From Gemelliphila asaccharolytica (GTDB lineage: Bacteria; Bacillota; Bacilli; Staphylococcales; Gemellaceae): DNA of 22,855 nt. Both the position numbers and the translations under genes were made by a program. Each line of letters starts with the position of its first letter. Positions within the stretch are counted from its first letter, which is position 1. The notes beneath the pieces are model-generated. The model searched no databases and was not told where the DNA came from. It worked only from the letters and a program-made list of their open reading frames with translations. Positions 7,157 through 14,979 of this stretch are shown here, piece by piece. Where the stretch lies: assembly GCF_001553005.1 (NCBI RefSeq), contig NZ_KQ959872.1, positions 1-22,855 on the forward strand. The letters are read 5' to 3'.

Positions 7157-9127
7157 TTATCCTATAATTTTTAAATATACTTTAGATGTTAATTTATATA
7201 TTATAAAATATATTACCATAAAAAACGCAATTATAGATATAAAAATAATAATATAAACAGTTAAATTATTAAAAGCAAATAATAAAAGTAAATTATAAAT
7301 GAGCCTTGAAGTTACAATACAATGAACAATAGCAACTACTATAGGAGAAAAGAATAAAAATGCTATTTGACTTGATGTAGTCTTTTTAATTAAACTATCT
7401 GTTATTCCTAATTTTCTCATAATATCATATTTATCTCTATCCTCATATGCTTCTGCTAATTTTTTATAATAAGTTATAAGAATTATAAAAATTGTAAATA
7501 TTATAGTAAATATAGCCCCTAAAAATAAAAATCCACCATTAAGCTCATATATTGCATCTATACGTTCGCTTTTTACTTCAACTTCATATCCTTTATCTTT
7601 AGCCTTATTTTTTAAAGTTTCTACATATTCTTTATTTTTCACATTATCGGTATCAAAACTAACGCTTGTTATTGCAGGATATTCAAACTCTTTTTCTGTT
7701 TTTGGATTAATAACTGTTAATGTTTTTGATATATAATCAATAGTTTCAAGGTCTTTTGCAACAATTAAAAAGGTTTCTACTGCATAATTTGATGGCACAA
7801 TGTTTTCTATCTGTCTTACTTTAAAAATTTTATCTCCTATCTTAAGTTCCCTAATATCTCCTATTTTTTGATTTGCAGTTAGTAAAACTTCGTTTTCTTC
7901 TAAAGTTATATTTTTGTTAAACATAGCATTATAGCCGTCTAGATTTCTTAATATTAAAAAATAAGGGAATTTGCTTAAATTTATATCATTACCTGTTTTC
8001 TTAAATTCATTTCCTTCTTTTTCAAATGGAACCATTACCTGATAACTTGAAAAAATATTTTTAATTTTATTTTTGTCATCAACTGTACTATAAATAAATT
8101 CTTTAATTTTTTTAGTTTCATTATTATAATCTTTACTATCTAAGATAGGTTTAGCTATTTCATATTCTCTAGAAATTATATTTTTTGCCGAATTTTCTAT
8201 ACCACAATATATTGAAATTGTCCCTATTAATGACATCATTATTCCTGCTGATAAAATTGAAATACTAGCAAGGGAAACAGCATTACTTTTTATTCTATAT
8301 AAAAGGCCACTTATAGATAAAAATTTTTCTTGCTTATAATAACTTTTTCTTTTCTTTTTATATTTTAAAAATATTACAGTAAAAGATATATAAAGCAAAT
8401 AAGTTGCAATTATTATAATAATTCCAGCCTTAAAAAAACTAACAAGAGCCGATAATGCAGTTTTTACTGTTATAAGTTCATAATATCCATAAACTAAAAA
8501 TAGAACTCCTATTATCATTAATATATATCTTGACTTAGGTTCTCCCTCTGACTTTTTAGATTTAAAAAGAAGTTTTATAGGACTTAAAAAGTGTATATTA
8601 ATACTTAACTTAATTATAGTAAATATATAAAGTATAGCTGCCATAAATAAAGTTTTCTTTAAAGCAGAAACACTAAAAATAACGTTAAAATTTCTTCCAC
8701 CAACATCTTTTAAGATTTTATTAAGTCCTAAAAATGTTATTTCAGAAAAAATATATCCTCCTACTACCGCAATTATTAAAATTATTAAATATAGTATAAA
8801 AAATTCTAAATATAAAATTCTTCTTATATGTTTTTTCTCTAATCCTAAGACTGAATATAGTGAAAATTCCCTATATCTCCTTTTTATTAAGAAGTTTGTG
8901 CTGTAAACTATAAAAATAAAAACCAAAATGGCTACTACATACATTGCAAATTCTATTATTGTTAATAGGTATTCATGTCTTGTTCTTACATATTCATTGT
9001 CTATTAAACCTGCAATAATATTAAAAATAATAAATATTATTCCTTGCGATATTATAAAGGGAATTATTGATAATCTATAAGCATTTAAGTTTTTAAAAGC
9101 AAATTTTCTTGTTAAATTGAAATTCAT
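7157..9127 (-). CDS. Bce-type ABC transporter permease (peptide-antibiotic detoxification)
   Basis: This is the membrane subunit of a BceAB/VraFG-like transporter (FtsX-type fold, Peptide-7 exporter group). Such transporters free lipid II cycle intermediates from bound antimicrobial peptides and act as the sensor for the linked kinase. The 656 aa include ten predicted helices in the Bce arrangement: seven before residue about 306, a large extracellular domain of roughly 200 residues (about 315-525), then three more, with the conserved MRKLGITDSLIKKTTSSQ between helices 8 and 9. B. subtilis BceB is of similar length. The ATG overlaps the stop of the ATPase gene by one base (TAATG). It is the last gene of the module, ending at a bidirectional terminator. 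Which peptide it recognises cannot be told from sequence. Confidence 0.92.
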   Translation of the reverse strand: MNFNLTRKFAFKNLNAYRLSIIPFIISQGIIFIIFNIIAGLIDNEYVRTRHEYLLTIIEFAMYVVAILVFIFIVYSTNFLIKRRYREFSLYSVLGLEKKHIRRILYLEFFILYLIILIIAVVGGYIFSEITFLGLNKILKDVGGRNFNVIFSVSALKKTLFMAAILYIFTIIKLSINIHFLSPIKLLFKSKKSEGEPKSRYILMIIGVLFLVYGYYELITVKTALSALVSFFKAGIIIIIATYLLYISFTVIFLKYKKKRKSYYKQEKFLSISGLLYRIKSNAVSLASISILSAGIMMSLIGTISIYCGIENSAKNIISREYEIAKPILDSKDYNNETKKIKEFIYSTVDDKNKIKNIFSSYQVMVPFEKEGNEFKKTGNDINLSKFPYFLILRNLDGYNAMFNKNITLEENEVLLTANQKIGDIRELKIGDKIFKVRQIENIVPSNYAVETFLIVAKDLETIDYISKTLTVINPKTEKEFEYPAITSVSFDTDNVKNKEYVETLKNKAKDKGYEVEVKSERIDAIYELNGGFLFLGAIFTIIFTIFIILITYYKKLAEAYEDRDKYDIMRKLGITDSLIKKTTSSQIAFLFFSPIVVAIVHCIVTSRLIYNLLLLFAFNNLTVYIIIFISIIAFFMVIYFIIYKLTSKVYLKIIG

Positions 9128-9882
9128 TATATATCACCTCTACTTAATAGTAATTGAGAGGTTCCAATTCTTTTTTCAAATTCTTCTCTGCTTTCATTTT
9201 CCCCTCTATAAATTTCATGATATAAGATCCCATCTTTGATAAATACAACTCTTTTTGAATAAGAACTCGCCTTTAATGAGTGAGTTACCATTAAAATGGT
9301 TTGTCCGCTTGTATTTATTTCTTCAAATAAATTTAAAATCATATTTGAAGATGATGAATCTAAAGCTCCTGTTGGTTCATCTGCTAACAGTAATGAGGGA
9401 TTTGTTATCAATGCTCTTGTAATAGCTACACGTTGTTTTTGTCCTCCTGATATCTCATAGGGATATTTTTCTAATATTTCTTTTATCCCTACTTTTTCAC
9501 TTAGTTTAGCTAATCTTTCTGTCATTATTGAATAATTTACATTTGAAAGAACTAAAGGCAAAAGGATATTATCTTTATTATCAAATTGATTTAATAAATT
9601 AAAGTCTTGAAAAACAAATCCTAATTCTTCTCTTCTAAATTTTGATATTTCTTTATCTTTAATTGAATTTATATCTTTCCCATTTAAAGTAACTTTTCCA
9701 CTGCTTGCTTTATCCAAAGTTGATATTACGTTCAAAAGTGTTGTTTTTCCACTTCCACTTTCTCCCATAATAGAAATAAATTCTCCTTTTTCTACAGATA
9801 AATTTATACCTTTTAATACTTTTGTCGTTACCTTTTTTGTTTTATATTCTTTTTTTATATTCTTAAGTTCTAATACTAGCAT
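9127..9882 (-). CDS. Bce-type ABC transporter ATP-binding protein
   Basis: This is the cytoplasmic ATPase that powers the adjacent permease. The 251-aa protein has a complete nucleotide-binding site: Walker A GESGSGKT (40-47), Q-loop Q92, signature SGGQ (145-148), Walker B LLLADEP (164-170) and switch histidine H201. The FQDFNLLNQFD stretch and TGALDSSSS D-loop are typical of the MacB/Bce-type ATPases. The ATG follows AAAAGGAG. An 81-base gap separates it from the kinase gene upstream, and a perfect BceR-type operator sits at the far end of that gap. The transporter pair is therefore probably transcribed from its own inducible promoter as well as by read-through. Confidence 0.94.
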   Translation of the reverse strand: MLVLELKNIKKEYKTKKVTTKVLKGINLSVEKGEFISIMGESGSGKTTLLNVISTLDKASSGKVTLNGKDINSIKDKEISKFRREELGFVFQDFNLLNQFDNKDNILLPLVLSNVNYSIMTERLAKLSEKVGIKEILEKYPYEISGGQKQRVAITRALITNPSLLLADEPTGALDSSSSNMILNLFEEINTSGQTILMVTHSLKASSYSKRVVFIKDGILYHEIYRGENESREEFEKRIGTSQLLLSRGDI

Positions 9883-9962
9883 ATTTTTCTCCTTTTTTTA
9901 TTTAATTTTAATACTTAAAAATGTTGCTAGCATTTATTTAATATTACAATATTGATTTTTTT

Positions 9963-9978
9963 CTTACATTTTTGTAAG
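9963..9978. promoter_or_regulatory. BceR-type operator upstream of the transporter genes
   Basis: CTTACATTTTTGTAAG is a perfect inverted repeat, TTACA-N4-TGTAA, flanked by C and G. It matches the published BceR-like binding consensus TNACA-N4-TGTAA. It covers the last codons and the TAA stop of the kinase gene (residues Leu-Thr-Lys-Met-stop), about 85 bases upstream of the ATPase start. The position is where phosphorylated regulator would activate the transporter promoter. I could not assign a convincing -35/-10 in the 81-base gap; TTGTAA (9943-9948, minus strand) is one candidate. Confidence 0.75.
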
Positions 9979-10872
9979 TTTAGAGTTGAAATATATATAG
10001 AATGTACTTCCTTTGTTCAAAGTAGATTTTGCTTTTACTTCTATATCCAAAATTTTAGATATTTTTTTCACCAAATAAAGTCCTAAACCACTAGATTTTT
10101 CATTAACTCTTCCATTAAAACCACTATACCCTAAATCAAAAATTTTTTTCATATCTTCTTCTTTTATTCCTATTCCTGTATCTATTATTAAAAGTGCATT
10201 CTCTTTTTCATTATATTTTATTGTAATACTTCCTTTTTTAGTATATTTTAAAGAATTAGATAAAATTTGTTCTATTAGAATAAATAACCATTTTGAATCA
10301 CTTATAATTTCATTTTCTATCGAGTTATAATTTAAAGTTATTCGTTTTTCTATAAAGATAGTTGAATATTTTTTTAATAATTTTTTTATAATGTCATCTA
10401 ATTTAACTACAGATATGTCCATATCACTATTTCTATCTCTTAATTTAATATAACTTATTGCCATATTGGTGTACTGTTCTATATAAAATATTTGTTCTTT
10501 AATTTTTTTACTATCTAATTTTTCTTTCCTTATAAGTAAATTCAAAACTGTAATTGGAGTTTTAATTTGATGAACCCAAAGTAAAAAATATTCTTGTATG
10601 TCTTTTCTTTCTTCATCTATTTGTTCGTTTAATTGATTATTTTCTCTTATTAACCTTGCGTTTTGTTCTTTTATACTCAATATTTTATTATACTTGAAAT
10701 AGTTAATTAATAAATATATTATAAGGAGAAAGGTTAGTATCTTTATTCCTAAAAAAAAATATTTTTTTTCTAAATTTGCTAAAAAAAATATTATGAAAAA
10801 GATAAAAAAATTAAGTAAAAAACTTGAAATGACTTTTTTTTCTTCTTTTAAAAAATTAATAATTTTTCCCAT
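9964..10872 (-). CDS. Intramembrane-sensing histidine kinase (BceS-like)
   Basis: This kinase phosphorylates the neighbouring response regulator, taking its signal from the transporter rather than from a ligand of its own. The 302-aa protein has two N-terminal helices (about 16-32 and 38-58) joined by only a few residues, so it lacks an extracellular sensor domain. That architecture defines the intramembrane-sensing class. A coiled region follows, then the H-box WVHQIKTP with phospho-accepting H101, N-box N206 in EQILSNSLKY, G1 DTGIGI (231-236) and G2 GLGL (262-265). The ATG has a good AAAGGAG site that abuts the regulator's stop (10 bases apart). Its final codons double as a BceR-type operator, constraining the C-terminal sequence. 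Confidence 0.94.
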   Translation of the reverse strand: MGKIINFLKEEKKVISSFLLNFFIFFIIFFLANLEKKYFFLGIKILTFLLIIYLLINYFKYNKILSIKEQNARLIRENNQLNEQIDEERKDIQEYFLLWVHQIKTPITVLNLLIRKEKLDSKKIKEQIFYIEQYTNMAISYIKLRDRNSDMDISVVKLDDIIKKLLKKYSTIFIEKRITLNYNSIENEIISDSKWLFILIEQILSNSLKYTKKGSITIKYNEKENALLIIDTGIGIKEEDMKKIFDLGYSGFNGRVNEKSSGLGLYLVKKISKILDIEVKAKSTLNKGSTFYIYFNSKLTKM

Positions 10873-10882
10873 AATATCTCCT

Positions 10883-11548
10883 TTAATCTAAGTAATATCC
10901 TATTTTTTTCTTGGTTTTTATTAAATCTACAATGCCGTTGTCTTTTAATTTTTTTCTAATTCTTGTTATATTTACAGCTAATGTATTATCATCTATATAA
11001 TTTTCTCCTTGCCAACAATTATTTATTATCTCTTCTCTTGTAGCTATTTTGTTATTTTTAAATAATACTTCTAAAATCAAAAGTTCTGTTCTTGTTAAAG
11101 AAAATAAAAAATTTTCTCCTGATAATGTTGCCTTAGCTAAATCTAAAATTAAATTTTTATAACTTAATTTATCATTATCTATAGTATAATCATATGTTCT
11201 TCTTAAAAGTGCTTTTATTTTTTCCCTTGTTACAAATATGTTTATTGGTTTTGTTATATAATCATCTGCTCCAAATTGCATAGCTTGAACTATTTCTATA
11301 GAATCATTATGAGATGAAATAAAAATAATTGGCACATTTGATATTTTTCTTATTTCTTTTGTAAAATAAAACCCATTATAATATGGTAGAGTAATATCCA
11401 TTAATATTAAATTTGGTTTATATTTTTTATATTCTTGTATTATATTATTAAAATTGTCTATTCCTCTTGCTTCATAACCCCAGCTTCTTAATTCATCACT
11501 TAATAATAATACTATATCTCTATCGTCTTCAATAATTAATATTTTCAA
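10883..11548 (-). CDS. OmpR/PhoB-type response regulator (BceR-like)
   Basis: This is the DNA-binding response regulator of the Bce-type two-component system. In the 221-aa protein the receiver domain shows the acidic pair D8/D9, phospho-accepting D51 (LILMD) and K100 (ITKP). A winged-helix effector domain (about 125-221) ends in the usual hairpin, KTKKKIGYYLD. Translation starts at TTG 11548, preceded by AGGAG at 7-base spacing. The promoter directly upstream is convincing and I see no BceR-type site there, so the regulator and kinase may be transcribed constitutively and only the transporter pair induced. The gene order regulator-kinase-ATPase-permease is classical for the family. Confidence 0.94.
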   Translation of the reverse strand: MKILIIEDDRDIVLLLSDELRSWGYEARGIDNFNNIIQEYKKYKPNLILMDITLPYYNGFYFTKEIRKISNVPIIFISSHNDSIEIVQAMQFGADDYITKPINIFVTREKIKALLRRTYDYTIDNDKLSYKNLILDLAKATLSGENFLFSLTRTELLILEVLFKNNKIATREEIINNCWQGENYIDDNTLAVNITRIRKKLKDNGIVDLIKTKKKIGYYLD

Positions 11549-11591
11549 TTTTTTCTCCTATTATTTTAAATAAGTATTTTGTTACTTTTGT

Positions 11592-11620
11592 TTTATAATA
11601 CCATAAATATATTAAAACAA
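11592..11620 (-). promoter_or_regulatory. Promoter of the Bce-type regulator-kinase genes
   Basis: On the minus strand TTGTTT (11615-11620) is 17 bases from TATAAA (11592-11597). TGGTATTAT just upstream gives an overlapping extended -10 alternative. Confidence 0.55.
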
Positions 11621-11801
11621 TATAATATTTTTAATAGCTATTTTTATATTTGTTTGTTTAAATTATTTTTTATAAAATTATTTGAGTGTATTTTGGTTTG
11701 TTTATAATTATTATTTTTTCTATATTAAATTTTGTTATTTCTGTATTTAACTTATATTTTTTTAATATTTTATTTAATATGTTCCCTGAAATGCGATTTA
11801 A

Positions 11802-11830
11802 TTGAACTGATTTTTTAAATATGTTATTCT
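11802..11830 (+). promoter_or_regulatory. Extended -10 promoter of the AhpD-like gene
   Basis: TTGAAC (11802-11807) and TATTCT (11825-11830) are 17 bases apart, and TGT directly precedes the -10, giving an extended -10. This is one of the better promoter matches in the window. Confidence 0.65.
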
Positions 11831-11871
11831 TTAAATATAAATATTTTTAAAAAATCCATGGGAGGTATAAT

Positions 11872-12210
11872 ATGGATCACATTAGTAATTTAGAAAATCT
11901 TACTAACAATACTAAAAATTTAACAGAAGCTATCCCTACAGAAATGAAAGGCTTTATGTCTTTTGCTGGTACTGTTCTTAAAGACGGAGCCTTACCAGTT
12001 AAAACAAAAGAACTTGTTTCTTTAGGTATTGCTATTGCCGTTAGATGCGAAGGCTGTATAGAAGCTCATGTTAGAAATTTAGTTAAAGCTAAAGCTACTA
12101 GAGAAGAAATTTCAGAGGTTATTTCTGTTGCTATCCTTATGGGTGGTGGTCCTTCTACTGTTTATGGTGGTAAAGCTTTAGAAGCTTTTGACCAAATTTC
12201 TAAATTATAA
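11872..12210 (+). CDS. AhpD-like carboxymuconolactone decarboxylase family protein
   Basis: This 112-aa protein belongs to the carboxymuconolactone decarboxylase/AhpD-like alpha-helical family. It keeps the redox and proton-relay residues of AhpD: E47, then C59 and C62 in RCEGCIEAH, and H66. The spacing E-x11-C-x2-C-x3-H equals that of mycobacterial AhpD, though AhpD's histidine inside the CxxC is glycine here. Small stand-alone members form trimers or hexamers and are thought to be thiol-disulfide or peroxide-linked enzymes; the actual substrate is unknown. The start ATG has GGGAGG at good spacing. The gene has its own promoter and a terminator, so it is a single-gene unit. AhpCF lies 6 kb away, but AhpF already serves as AhpC's reductant, so an AhpD role is not needed. 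Confidence 0.88.
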   Translation: MDHISNLENLTNNTKNLTEAIPTEMKGFMSFAGTVLKDGALPVKTKELVSLGIAIAVRCEGCIEAHVRNLVKAKATREEISEVISVAILMGGGPSTVYGGKALEAFDQISKL

Positions 12211-12290
12211 TATAAAAAAGGAGTAATATATTAAATATTAAAGCCGAATATTAAAATTCGGCTCTATATTCAATATATTACTTCTCTTTT
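12211..12290. terminator. Nested-hairpin bidirectional terminator
   Basis: An inner stem AGCCGAA (12242-12248) with TTCGGCT (12257-12263) is enclosed by an outer stem GTAATATATT (12223-12232) with AATATATTAC (12272-12281). Poly-A lies on the left (12214-12219) and poly-T on the right (12286-12293). It sits between two converging genes and can serve both. Confidence 0.8.
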
Positions 12291-12291
12291 T

Positions 12292-12858
12292 TTATTTATT
12301 TAAATTTTTTAAATCTATATAGCTTATTACTTTCACTTTATCTTTTGGATTTTTTATAATTTTTTCCATCCAAACCATATTATAAAATCTATTAAATTTA
12401 TATCCGCACTTATTAAAATATCCTACTTGGGTAAATCCTAAATGTTTATGAAAATCACGACTATTAGATGTTAAATATTCATCATCTTTATCTGGATATG
12501 CAATACATGAGTATAAATTCATTATCCCCATCTGCCTTAGAATTTGTTCCATTTTACTATATAATTTTTTACCTACTCCTCTTCCTTTTTCTTTATTATC
12601 TAAATAAATTGTTAATTCACAAGAGTGATTATATGCATCTCTACCTACAAATGGACCTGCATAAGCATATCCTACGACCTTATTATTTTCTTTTGCTACA
12701 AGGTATGGATACTTTTTACTTATTTCTTTTACTTTCGCTTTAAAATCATCTATGGTTTGAATATTATAATCAAATGTTATTGCAGTATTTTTTACATAAT
12801 AATTATATATACTAAGAGCTTGTTCTATGTCTTTTTCACTTATGTCTTCTATAATCAT
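12292..12858 (-). CDS. GNAT-family N-acetyltransferase (phosphinothricin-acetyltransferase-like)
   Basis: This is an acetyl-CoA-dependent N-acetyltransferase, 188 aa from the ATG at 12858. The N-terminal IEDISEKDIEQALSIYNYYVKNTAITFDYN pattern (split here across about 3-32) and the later LGFTQVGYFNKCGYKFNRFYNMVWMEK region resemble the phosphinothricin/methionine-sulfoximine acetyltransferase branch. Such proteins usually acetylate amino acid analogues. The acetyl-CoA motif A is present as NKEKGRGVGKKLYSKM at about 88-103. A longer frame begins at GTG 12870, but the GGAGGG that would serve ATG 12858 lies inside that extension, so the shorter start is better. A TATAAT-like element lies upstream (12887-12892). 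Substrate is not determined; resistance to an analogue would be an over-reading. Confidence 0.85.
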   Translation of the reverse strand: MIIEDISEKDIEQALSIYNYYVKNTAITFDYNIQTIDDFKAKVKEISKKYPYLVAKENNKVVGYAYAGPFVGRDAYNHSCELTIYLDNKEKGRGVGKKLYSKMEQILRQMGIMNLYSCIAYPDKDDEYLTSNSRDFHKHLGFTQVGYFNKCGYKFNRFYNMVWMEKIIKNPKDKVKVISYIDLKNLNK

Positions 12859-13009
12859 AATGCCCTCCACTTCAAAATTAACTTTAATTATAATAAAATT
12901 TTAAAGTTTTTTTATTTTTGTGTTAGATAATCAGACATCTCTTATAGAATTTATTTTTATTTTATTAATTACTTATAGTTTAATATTTTAAAATTTATTA
13001 TTTTAAAAT

Positions 13010-13028
13010 GTATCATTTTAAATGATAC
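13010..13028 (-). terminator. Weak terminator overlapping the dprA stop codon
   Basis: GTATCAT and ATGATAC form a 7-bp stem around a 5-base loop that includes the TGA stop of dprA. On the minus strand it is followed by T- and A-rich DNA without a pure T run, so it is a weak candidate. Confidence 0.35.
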
Positions 13029-13915
13029 TCGTTTTTTATATCCTCAAGTTTATTTAATAAAATAGCTCCATCTTTTATATGTTCATTTAATGCAAAACTC
13101 ATTTTATCACCAAATCTTCCAGGAAGACAAAAGACACAGTTACCTACATCAAGTGCAAAGTCTACAGTTCTACTTGTCCCACTTGTTTTAGCCGCTTCCG
13201 TAACTATTAACCCGTCACTTAACGTAGCTACAATCCTATTTCTCTCTAAAAATCTATATTTTCTTATTTGAGATGTTGGCATATATTCTGAAACTATTAA
13301 ATGTTTTTCTTCCATCAATTTATATAATTTAATATTTTCTTCAGGATAGATTATATTATGACCATGAGCTATTATAGCAATTGTTTTTATTTTTTCTCTT
13401 ATAGCTAATTTATGAGCTATACTATCTACCCCAGAAGCTAGGCCACTAACTACTAAAAAATTATATTTTGCTAAGTAAGGTACTATTTTCTTTAATGATT
13501 CCAATGAATAAAATGTATTTTGTCTTGAACCTACTATTGACATTTTTCTTTTAAATAGTAAAAGATTTTTATCTCCTCTATAAAATAAAACAAAGGGAAA
13601 ATCAACTAATCTAAATAATTGTTTTGGATAATATATATCATCAAAAAATAAATAATTTGTTTTATAAAATTTAAAATATTCTTCAAAATTAAAATCCAAA
13701 TTGTTTTTAAATTTTCTGTAACTTTCTTTTTTATTTTCCCCAAATAACTTTAAAAATTCTTCTAAATTTAATTGCTTTAAATCCCTTATTTCTGTCAATT
13801 TTTCTAGTGCTTTATGTATCTTTAATGTTGTTATATCATCTATTGCTACTAATGCTAATATTATTTTTTTATCTTCATCAGTTAAAGATACATTTATAAT
13901 ATTTTCTCTTTTCAT
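13013..13915 (-). CDS. dprA: DNA-processing protein DprA
   Basis: DprA binds incoming single-stranded DNA during natural transformation, protects it and loads RecA. The 300-aa protein matches the normal length. The Rossmann-like core has the family signatures MSIVGSRQ (about 125-132), VVSGLASGVDSIAH (155-168) and RFLERNRIVATLSDGLIVTEA (221-241), followed by TSGTSRTVDFALDVGN. The N-terminal helical part (about 10-90) corresponds to the SAM-like domain and is poorly conserved, as usual. AAGGAGC precedes the ATG at 8-base spacing. It lies 24 bases after coiA, so the two transformation genes are co-transcribed, downstream of two RNA-modification genes. Confidence 0.95.
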   Translation of the reverse strand: MKRENIINVSLTDEDKKIILALVAIDDITTLKIHKALEKLTEIRDLKQLNLEEFLKLFGENKKESYRKFKNNLDFNFEEYFKFYKTNYLFFDDIYYPKQLFRLVDFPFVLFYRGDKNLLLFKRKMSIVGSRQNTFYSLESLKKIVPYLAKYNFLVVSGLASGVDSIAHKLAIREKIKTIAIIAHGHNIIYPEENIKLYKLMEEKHLIVSEYMPTSQIRKYRFLERNRIVATLSDGLIVTEAAKTSGTSRTVDFALDVGNCVFCLPGRFGDKMSFALNEHIKDGAILLNKLEDIKNEYHLK

Positions 13916-13939
13916 ATTATTAGCTCCTTATTTAGTATT

Positions 13940-14977
13940 TTATGGCTGAGATAATCTCATATAATAAGCTCTTACAACTTTTTCTATGATTTTCACTTTA
14001 TCTTTTTCACTTATATAAATACTATCTATAACCTTTATATAATTTAACATATAATCCAAAATTTCCTGATATGTTTTATTATTTTGAAGCATTACATATA
14101 TTTTTGTTTGCCACATTAAAAGAGGTGTAGAAATTAATAATTGTTCATTTATATTTTTTCCTATCAAATTAGGAATATTATTTAATTTTATCCTACTTTG
14201 ATAAAATAAACTTAACAATTTATTTTTTACAGTTTTATCAAATTTTAATTGGACATAAACATAATTTTCTATATCACTTTTATATATTTTAGTCACTAAT
14301 TTTTTCTTGGATAAGGTAAAAGTTAAAGGAAAATCAAAATCTTTTAAGTTATATCTAGTTATAAGTGCTAAAGCATGATGTTTTTTTAAATTACATGAAT
14401 ATATTTCATAAAATAAAATAGCTTCTTTTTCTCTATCATATCCATAAAAGAAAATATGCCCTTCTTGATAATTAAAAAAATTTTCTACAAATGGAGCATA
14501 TCTTATATGATATATATTTTCTCTTAGGCTTAAAATTTTTATAAATTTGTTTATATCTATTAACCATATTAATTTAATATTTGCGTCTTTATAACCTACG
14601 GTTCTTTGATTTAATATTTTATGTGAAATTATTGACCTTTGATATTCTAGTGCAATATTTTTGTCTTTGATATAAATATCTGCTATTTGAATATTGCTAT
14701 TTACTTTAAAAATATATTCTAATAGGACATTTATATACTTTTGCTTAAAATGATTATAAAGACTTTTTTTTACGTCTAAATGCTCTTTACTTTCCCTTTT
14801 ATAACTAGTTATGCTACAAGCACTATTTTTTATATGTGCAAAATGAGATTGAATTTTTACTCCTTTTTTATAAATAACTTCACTATTACATATAGGACAA
14901 AAATATCTTTTATTTTTTGCGATTATTTCATCTATTGAATTAAAACTTTTTTTATTTTCATCATATGCTATATACAT
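13940..14977 (-). CDS. coiA: Competence protein CoiA
   Basis: CoiA is a transformation protein of Bacillota, thought to act on incoming DNA during recombination. The 345-aa product has an N-terminal zinc-finger-like region with C27, C30, H45, H48 and C54 (FCPIC...SHFAH...C). A nuclease-like core follows, with H66 in SKEHLDVKKSL, D100 in IADIYI, and E111-x-Q113 in IALEYQRS; the D...E-x-Q pattern resembles PD-(D/E)xK nucleases. The C-terminal half is variable, as in other CoiA proteins. The start ATG lies 2 bases after the rlmA stop, with AAGAGG inside rlmA's last codons, so translation is coupled. dprA follows. The assignment rests on the N-terminal half and on context. Confidence 0.9.
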   Translation of the reverse strand: MYIAYDENKKSFNSIDEIIAKNKRYFCPICNSEVIYKKGVKIQSHFAHIKNSACSITSYKRESKEHLDVKKSLYNHFKQKYINVLLEYIFKVNSNIQIADIYIKDKNIALEYQRSIISHKILNQRTVGYKDANIKLIWLIDINKFIKILSLRENIYHIRYAPFVENFFNYQEGHIFFYGYDREKEAILFYEIYSCNLKKHHALALITRYNLKDFDFPLTFTLSKKKLVTKIYKSDIENYVYVQLKFDKTVKNKLLSLFYQSRIKLNNIPNLIGKNINEQLLISTPLLMWQTKIYVMLQNNKTYQEILDYMLNYIKVIDSIYISEKDKVKIIEKVVRAYYMRLSQP

Positions 14978-14979
14978 AC

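Larger units (their letters stand above)
11549..11871. other. 323-bp divergent intergenic region
   Basis: It holds the minus-strand promoter of the response regulator at its left end and the plus-strand promoter of the AhpD-like gene at its right end. About 180 bases between them (11621-11800) are very AT-rich, with no ORF carrying a ribosome-binding site and no clear hairpin. Confidence 0.5.

Noticed and set aside
7157..11548. Calling the four-gene cluster a novel defence system
   Set aside because: Gene order, domain layout and the operator all match the known Bce-type peptide-sensing modules.
12292..12858. Naming the acetyltransferase a phosphinothricin or antibiotic resistance gene
   Set aside because: Similarity is at subfamily level only; most such chromosomal GNAT proteins have other or unknown substrates.
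12468..12930. Two plus-strand frames opposite the acetyltransferase gene
   Set aside because: Both are hydrophobic, phenylalanine/isoleucine/tyrosine-rich shadows of a real AT-rich gene, without ribosome-binding sites.
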